Source of the DNA: JAKZSU01 sp047517485
Lineage (GTDB): Bacteria; Pseudomonadota; Alphaproteobacteria; UBA7887
Assembly (NCBI GenBank): GCA_047517485.1
Contig: JAKZSU010000047.1
Span: 1 to 6,778, forward strand
Direction of reading: 5' to 3'
DNA: 6,778 bases
The translations under genes were made by a program, and so were the position numbers. The notes below the pieces were generated by a model, which made no database searches, had not been told where the DNA came from, and saw only the letters and a program-made list of their open reading frames with translations. Below, one piece after another: positions 5,499 through 6,778 of the stretch. The first letter of the stretch is position 1. Each line of letters begins with the position of its first letter.

Positions 5499-6113
5499 AT
5501 GGCGCCCGACCAGGAGCGAAGCGGTGCGAAGGGCGAGATAATTCTGTCGCTTCGCCTGAGCGTGGCCGAAGCGGACGCGCCGGCGGGCCCCGGGCTCGCC
5601 GGCGCGTGCTCGAAAATATTATCGCATCGCGTGGCGCGGTCGGGGGCTGAATTGATCGGCGATGATGAGCCGGATCTGTTGACCGGTTTGGAGTTGCGCT
5701 TCACCGATCCGATTGCGGCGGTTGCTTGCGTACTGCGCTATCTCGCCGACGTCGAGAAAATGCGCGGCGGCGGGAGACCAATACCGACCACCGGACGACG
5801 ATTCTTGCACCGCTTCGGAATCGCCCAAGGGGACAGCGGGCGGGCGCGCTCGCTGCGCGACGCCGTCGCCGGCGACGCGATCGGCACGACGGCGGAGATT
5901 TGGGCGGCGATCGAAGGCAAGCTCGACGTCGAAGCACGCACCGTCGACCGCGAGGCCGACACGGTGATCCTGGTCGCGACCAAGATCGGCACGACGTTCC
6001 GCTATATGCCGTGGACCACGCCGGCGCGCCGCCGGCTCGGCCTGATCCTGGCGGCGCTGCTGATTGGCGCGACGGTCATCGGCATGGCGATCTCAGGCCC
6101 GCCACCCACCTGA
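5499..6113 (+). CDS. degenerate class III nucleotidyl-cyclase-like domain with C-terminal membrane anchor
   Basis: From the ATG at 5499 (GGGGAG six bases upstream) the protein has 204 residues. Residues 62-90 (TGLELRFTDPIAAVACVLRY) and 100-140 (RFLHRFGIAQGD, then GDAIGTTAEIWAAIE) follow the order and spacing of class III adenylate/guanylate cyclase domains: G-D-G-x-x-x-x-F, then R-x-R-x-G-I-x-x-G-D, then GD-x-V-N-x-A-A-R-x-x. The GDG metal-binding position reads LTG, and no N-terminal F-x-D-I motif is seen, so catalysis is unlikely. Residues about 180-199 are a hydrophobic helix preceded by ARRR, suggesting a single C-terminal anchor with the domain in the cytoplasm. The homology call is by eye and remote. 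Alternative: an unrelated membrane protein. An upstream in-frame start at 5445 is less likely. Confidence 0.6.
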   Translation: MAPDQERSGAKGEIILSLRLSVAEADAPAGPGLAGACSKILSHRVARSGAELIGDDEPDLLTGLELRFTDPIAAVACVLRYLADVEKMRGGGRPIPTTGRRFLHRFGIAQGDSGRARSLRDAVAGDAIGTTAEIWAAIEGKLDVEARTVDREADTVILVATKIGTTFRYMPWTTPARRRLGLILAALLIGATVIGMAISGPPPT

Positions 6114-6173
6114 TCACAACGCATTTTATCCTAATTAGCCGGGATAGTTTCTAACCGGTTTCATACGCAATCG

Positions 6174-6216
6174 TGGGCGATCGCCCAGGCTAACCGCGTG
6201 TGTGAACCCAGCCTGG
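6174..6216. repeat. 14-bp perfect palindrome overlapping a 7-bp stem dyad
   Basis: TGGGCGATCGCCCA (6174-6187) is a perfect palindrome. Overlapping it, CCAGGCT (6185-6191) is the reverse complement of AGCCTGG (6210-6216) across an 18-base loop. They lie 60-100 bp after the cyclase-like gene stop and could form alternative hairpins in its 3' end. No U-tract follows, so a terminator is not claimed. Confidence 0.4.
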
Positions 6217-6308
6217 TTGCCAAGCCGGCACAACTGAATTGAATCGAGACATTGAAAATGCCCGCGGCGGGATCAACCATGAGTCGGAGTCGTTGCTAGG
6301 CATAGATA

Positions 6309-6329
6309 TATAGATTAATACAATCTATA
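6309..6329. promoter_or_regulatory. operator-like inverted repeat TATAGATT-N5-AATCTATA
   Basis: Perfect 8-bp arms are separated by AATAC. The low-GC arms and 5-base spacer suit a DNA-binding dimer better than an RNA hairpin. It is about 180 bp upstream of the start at 6501. The regulator is unknown. Confidence 0.4.
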
Positions 6330-6392
6330 GTTGCTTTTCCATTCGGATAGGCGCATGCTTTCATTGAATTAAAAGGCGTCATTTCACAATAC

Positions 6393-6410
6393 AAATTACG
6401 GCGAAATTAC
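6393..6410. repeat. direct repeat AAATTAC with 11-bp period
   Basis: AAATTAC occurs at 6393-6399 and 6404-6410, separated by GGCG, so the copies sit on nearly the same helical face. GTAATG at 6428-6433 partly echoes the same motif in inverted orientation. It may be a regulator half-site series upstream of the 6501 gene. Confidence 0.3.
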
Positions 6411-6427
6411 CTCCACTTAGTCGCTCG

Positions 6428-6440
6428 GTAATGTCATTAC
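6428..6440. promoter_or_regulatory. operator-like palindrome GTAATG-T-CATTAC
   Basis: A perfect 13-bp dyad is centred at 6434. A possible -10 (TATTTT, 6455-6460) lies downstream, with the dyad covering the corresponding -35 position, which would suit a repressor operator. The promoter assignment is weak. Confidence 0.4.
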
Positions 6441-6500
6441 TTCCTTTTTATCAATATTTTATGGTGTTATCGAGGTGACGTTCAAATAGGGAGGCGACAA

Positions 6501-6778
6501 ATGGTAGAACTATTCCGTGCAACCGAATTCGTGACCCGAGCGGCGTTGGCCGACTCCAACCCAAATACAGATAAATACAACCAATCATCGTGGGCGATTC
6601 TCTATGGCGCTCTAGCCGACTCACTCGGTCTCGGTCCGGACAATTTCCAACTCGTATATCCCAACATCGCCTGGACCTGGCCGGTCGAAAGTCTCGGCTA
6701 CATCGGCCCGGCGGCGTACGATGCGATGAGCACAATTCCGCAAATAGGGTATCCACTTAGCTCTCGTGATTGTGAAAT
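6501..6778 (+). CDS. unrecognised gene, 5' part, interrupted by IS insertion
   Basis: An ATG at 6501 with an excellent AGGGAGG six bases upstream opens a frame that stays open to the window edge. The native part is 82 codons (6501-6746), starting MVELFRATEFVTRAALADSN. From 6747 the frame runs into the IS end, so the last ten complete codons (GYPLSSRDCE) are IS-derived. The protein is rich in aromatic residues (YPNIAWTWP, ESLGYIGPAAYDAM), with no obvious signal peptide or membrane helix in the visible part. I do not recognise the family. Codon use is less GC-biased than in the metabolic genes, and the upstream region is AT-rich, hinting at acquisition. The gene is probably inactivated; its remainder should lie beyond the IS copy unless rearranged. 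Confidence 0.6.
   Translation, partial: MVELFRATEFVTRAALADSNPNTDKYNQSSWAILYGALADSLGLGPDNFQLVYPNIAWTWPVESLGYIGPAAYDAMSTIPQIGYPLSSRDCE
6747..6767 (+). repeat. terminal inverted repeat of the IS, left end
   Basis: This 21-bp sequence beginning GGGTATCCACTT matches the reverse complement of 115-135 at 20 of 21 positions. Similarity stops at 6767 on the inner side and at 6747 on the outer side. Confidence 0.8.
6747..6778 (+). mobile_element. left end of a second IS copy, same orientation as copy 1
   Basis: The terminal inverted repeat at 6747-6767 marks the left tip of an IS whose body continues beyond the window. Because copy 1 ends with its transposase 3' end on the plus strand and this copy begins with its left end on the plus strand, the two are directly oriented. 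The eight bases outside the two tips, CGCAAATA at 6739-6746 and AGTATACC at 136-143, do not match. These are therefore not the two sides of one simple insertion with an 8-bp target duplication. Confidence 0.7.

Larger units (their letters stand above)
6114..6500. other. AT-rich intergenic region with several palindromes
   Basis: This stretch is visibly richer in A and T than the genes before it, especially from about 6290. I found no gene on either strand with a ribosome binding site and plausible codon use. It contains several dyads and a helically phased direct repeat, listed separately, and presumably the promoter of the gene at 6501. It may mark a boundary between native and acquired DNA. 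Confidence 0.5.

Noticed and set aside
6170..6598. 12-bp direct repeat ATCGTGGGCGAT at 6170-6181 and 6587-6598
   Set aside because: The second copy is inside coding sequence, and a single 12-bp repeat at this distance has no clear functional context.
136..6746. Target-site duplication implying one IS on a small circular molecule
   Set aside because: The bases flanking the two tips do not match over 8 bp or any other reasonable length, so a simple single insertion is not supported.
6451..6756. 101-codon minus-strand frame near the right end
   Set aside because: Its start lies inside the IS terminal repeat, it has no ribosome binding site, and it overlaps a plus-strand frame with an excellent one.

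Overview
The window looks like a GC-rich alphaproteobacterial chromosome segment. The basis is the strong G/C bias at third codon positions, a tiny CxxC/CxxC zinc-ribbon protein of a type familiar from Alphaproteobacteria, and a metabolic hydrolase repertoire. Genus cannot be read from the sequence.

Layout. Bases 1-135 are the 3' end of an insertion sequence, probably IS1595/ISXO2-like: the last 35 codons of a transposase and a terminal inverted repeat. The matching repeat reappears inverted at 6747-6767 as the left end of a second copy in the same orientation, so about 6.6 kb lies between two directly oriented IS copies. Bases 136-344 show no gene. A small zinc-ribbon gene (345-530, minus) precedes a strong 13-bp hairpin that abuts the ribosome binding site of an amidase (681-2090). 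The amidase is followed 4 bp later by an M20-type Zn-dependent carbamoylase/beta-ureidopropionase-like enzyme (2095-3342). A 373-bp intergenic region follows. It holds a long G-rich-loop hairpin, two perfect TGTGA-N6-TCACA CRP-type boxes, and a textbook intrinsic terminator that points the wrong way (minus strand). Next come a glyoxalase II-like metallo-beta-lactamase-fold hydrolase (3716-4507) and, convergent with it, an arylformamidase-like alpha/beta hydrolase (4516-5382, minus). A divergent gene (5499-6113) encodes a degenerate class III nucleotidyl-cyclase-like domain with a C-terminal membrane anchor. An AT-rich, palindrome-studded stretch (6114-6500) leads to an unrecognised gene starting at 6501, which the right-hand IS interrupts after 82 codons.

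How the genes may work together. The amidase and carbamoylase form a two-gene unit suited to sequential hydrolysis of amides and N-carbamoyl compounds (ureide, hydantoin or pyrimidine-type nitrogen scavenging); the substrate is not determined by the sequence. The glyoxalase II-like enzyme and the formamidase-like hydrolase are also hydrolases but probably act independently. The CRP-type boxes suggest catabolite or cAMP/FNR-family control between the two plus-strand blocks. The pseudo-cyclase nearby is a suggestive but unproven link to cyclic-nucleotide signalling.

Most noteworthy are the direct IS bracket with an interrupted gene, the paired CRP-type boxes, a candidate minus-strand small RNA at about 3558-3625, and the predicted inactive tail-anchored cyclase-like protein.
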